Under the pieces are notes generated by a model. The model ran no database searches, was not told the DNA's origin, and worked only from the letters and a program-made list of their open reading frames with translations. Positions 5,092-5,750 of a stretch of DNA of 5,750 bases are shown here, piece after piece. Source of the DNA: DATBHZ01 sp036557185 (GTDB lineage Bacteria; Actinomycetota; Acidimicrobiia; IMCC26256; JAENVU01). The DNA lies in assembly GCA_036557185.1 (NCBI GenBank), contig DATBHZ010000131.1:1-5750 (forward strand). The letters are read 5' to 3'. The stretch's first letter is position 1. Each line of letters starts with the position of its first letter. The translations under genes and the position numbers were made by a program.

Positions 5092-5750
5092 ATGGCCGGC
5101 GTGTCCGCGGCGGAGCTCGAGGCTCTGGGCCTCTACGACCCCGAGGCGCCGCTCGCGCACGAGCGGCTCGAACTCTTGGGTTACCTGTTGGATCTGGGCG
5201 CCACGGTCGACGACCTCCTCTCGTCGCGATCGGAGCTGTCCGGCCTCGCTTCGACCCTGGCGCTCCGAGGCGCCAAGCCCTCGCTCACGCAAGCCGAAGC
5301 TGCGGCGCAGGCGGGAGTCTCGCCGGAGGAGGCCGGTCAACTGTGGCGGGCCGTCGGCTTCCCGGACCCGGGACCCACCGCGCTCGTGTGCACGCAGGAG
5401 GATGTCGAGTCGCTCCGACTGTTTCGAGGAGCAAAGGAGCTCTTCGGCGACGACATCGTCCGGCAACTCGCCCGCGTCATCGGGACCTCGATGGCGCGCG
5501 TCGCCGATGCCATGGTTTCCGCGTTCTTGGTGAACATCGGGAAACCGGCGCTCGCCCAGGATCCGAGCGGTCTCACGCTCGCGCGGACCAATTCGGAGGC
5601 GATCGCGCTGTTGCGCGAGACGGCAAAGATGATGGATCTCATCCTCCGGCTTCAGGTCGAGCTGATGCAACGGCCGATTCTCGAGACGGACCCAGCGACG
5701 CAGCTCCTCGCCATCGGATTCGCCGACCTCGTGGACTCGGCCGGTCTCGC
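5092..5750 (+). CDS. Adenylate cyclase with Rv1264-like regulatory domain (3' truncated)
   Basis: The first 219 codons of a class III cyclase cut by the window end. Residues about 10-200 match the pattern of the Rv1264-type adenylate cyclase regulatory domain, which in Mycobacterium tuberculosis Rv1264 is autoinhibitory and pH-responsive. The visible pattern is HERLELLGYLLDLGATVDDLL (23-43), then a helix-turn-helix-like stretch, LTQAEAAAQAGVS with LWRAVGFPDPGP (65-95), then TQEDVESLRLF (101-111) and the helix IVRQLARVIGTSMARVADAMV (122-142). The last residues, LAIGFADLVDSAGL (206-219), are the start of the catalytic domain, with the first metal-binding Asp at D212. The rest of the active site is beyond the window, so activity cannot be judged. 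It is transcribed divergently from the membrane-protein/TPR-cyclase run, about 120 bases away. The ATG at 5092 is chosen from the domain pattern and the TAGCGT box 7 bases upstream. Confidence 0.88.
   Translation, partial: MAGVSAAELEALGLYDPEAPLAHERLELLGYLLDLGATVDDLLSSRSELSGLASTLALRGAKPSLTQAEAAAQAGVSPEEAGQLWRAVGFPDPGPTALVCTQEDVESLRLFRGAKELFGDDIVRQLARVIGTSMARVADAMVSAFLVNIGKPALAQDPSGLTLARTNSEAIALLRETAKMMDLILRLQVELMQRPILETDPATQLLAIGFADLVDSAGL

Noticed and set aside
4969..5670. A long minus-strand extension upstream of the membrane-protein gene, making a 395-residue open frame
   Set aside because: The extra residues are arginine-rich and low-complexity, and lie antisense to the Rv1264-like cyclase gene, whose protein pattern is recognisable. 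A start with GGAG at 4968 fits better.

Overview
This is high-GC DNA (about 65-75% in most genes) with dense coding on both strands. Codon use, leaderless-looking promoters (a TAnnnT box 7-8 bases before ATG) and the protein families present (an Rv1264-like adenylate cyclase regulatory domain, a TPR-cyclase, a ParB-like MARxGGLGRGL peptide) suggest an actinobacterium. An acidimicrobial-type lineage is possible, but that placement is inference. No RNA genes, insertion sequences or CRISPR arrays are visible.

Layout. Positions 26-1611 hold two plus-strand genes overlapping by 4 bases (ATGA): an apparently complete GGDEF diguanylate cyclase that begins with a ParB-like N-terminal peptide, and an unrecognised 232-residue protein. 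Converging on them is a minus-strand run of three genes, read from 4968 down to 1608: a small membrane protein of about three helices, a 645-residue TPR protein with a C-terminal class III nucleotide cyclase domain, and a winged-helix/PD-(D/E)xK restriction-endonuclease-like protein. The last has clearly lower GC in its 5' half, and its stop codon overlaps the stop codon of the convergent hypothetical gene. From 5092 to the window end, a second class III cyclase gene runs divergently on the plus strand. It shows an Rv1264-like regulatory domain and is cut off just as the catalytic domain starts.

How the genes may work together. Three of the six genes are predicted cyclic-nucleotide synthases: one for c-di-GMP and two class III cyclases. 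The window therefore looks like a second-messenger neighbourhood. The two best leads are the ParB-type peptide on the GGDEF protein, which suggests recruitment by a ParA/MinD-family ATPase, and the TPR-cyclase. The latter keeps its metal-binding aspartates but has Asn and His at the positions usually held by the substrate-binding Lys and the transition-state Asn. A small membrane protein lies upstream of it and a nuclease downstream. That arrangement faintly recalls cyclic-nucleotide defence operons, but no cyclic-nucleotide-binding domain is visible, so the link is speculative.
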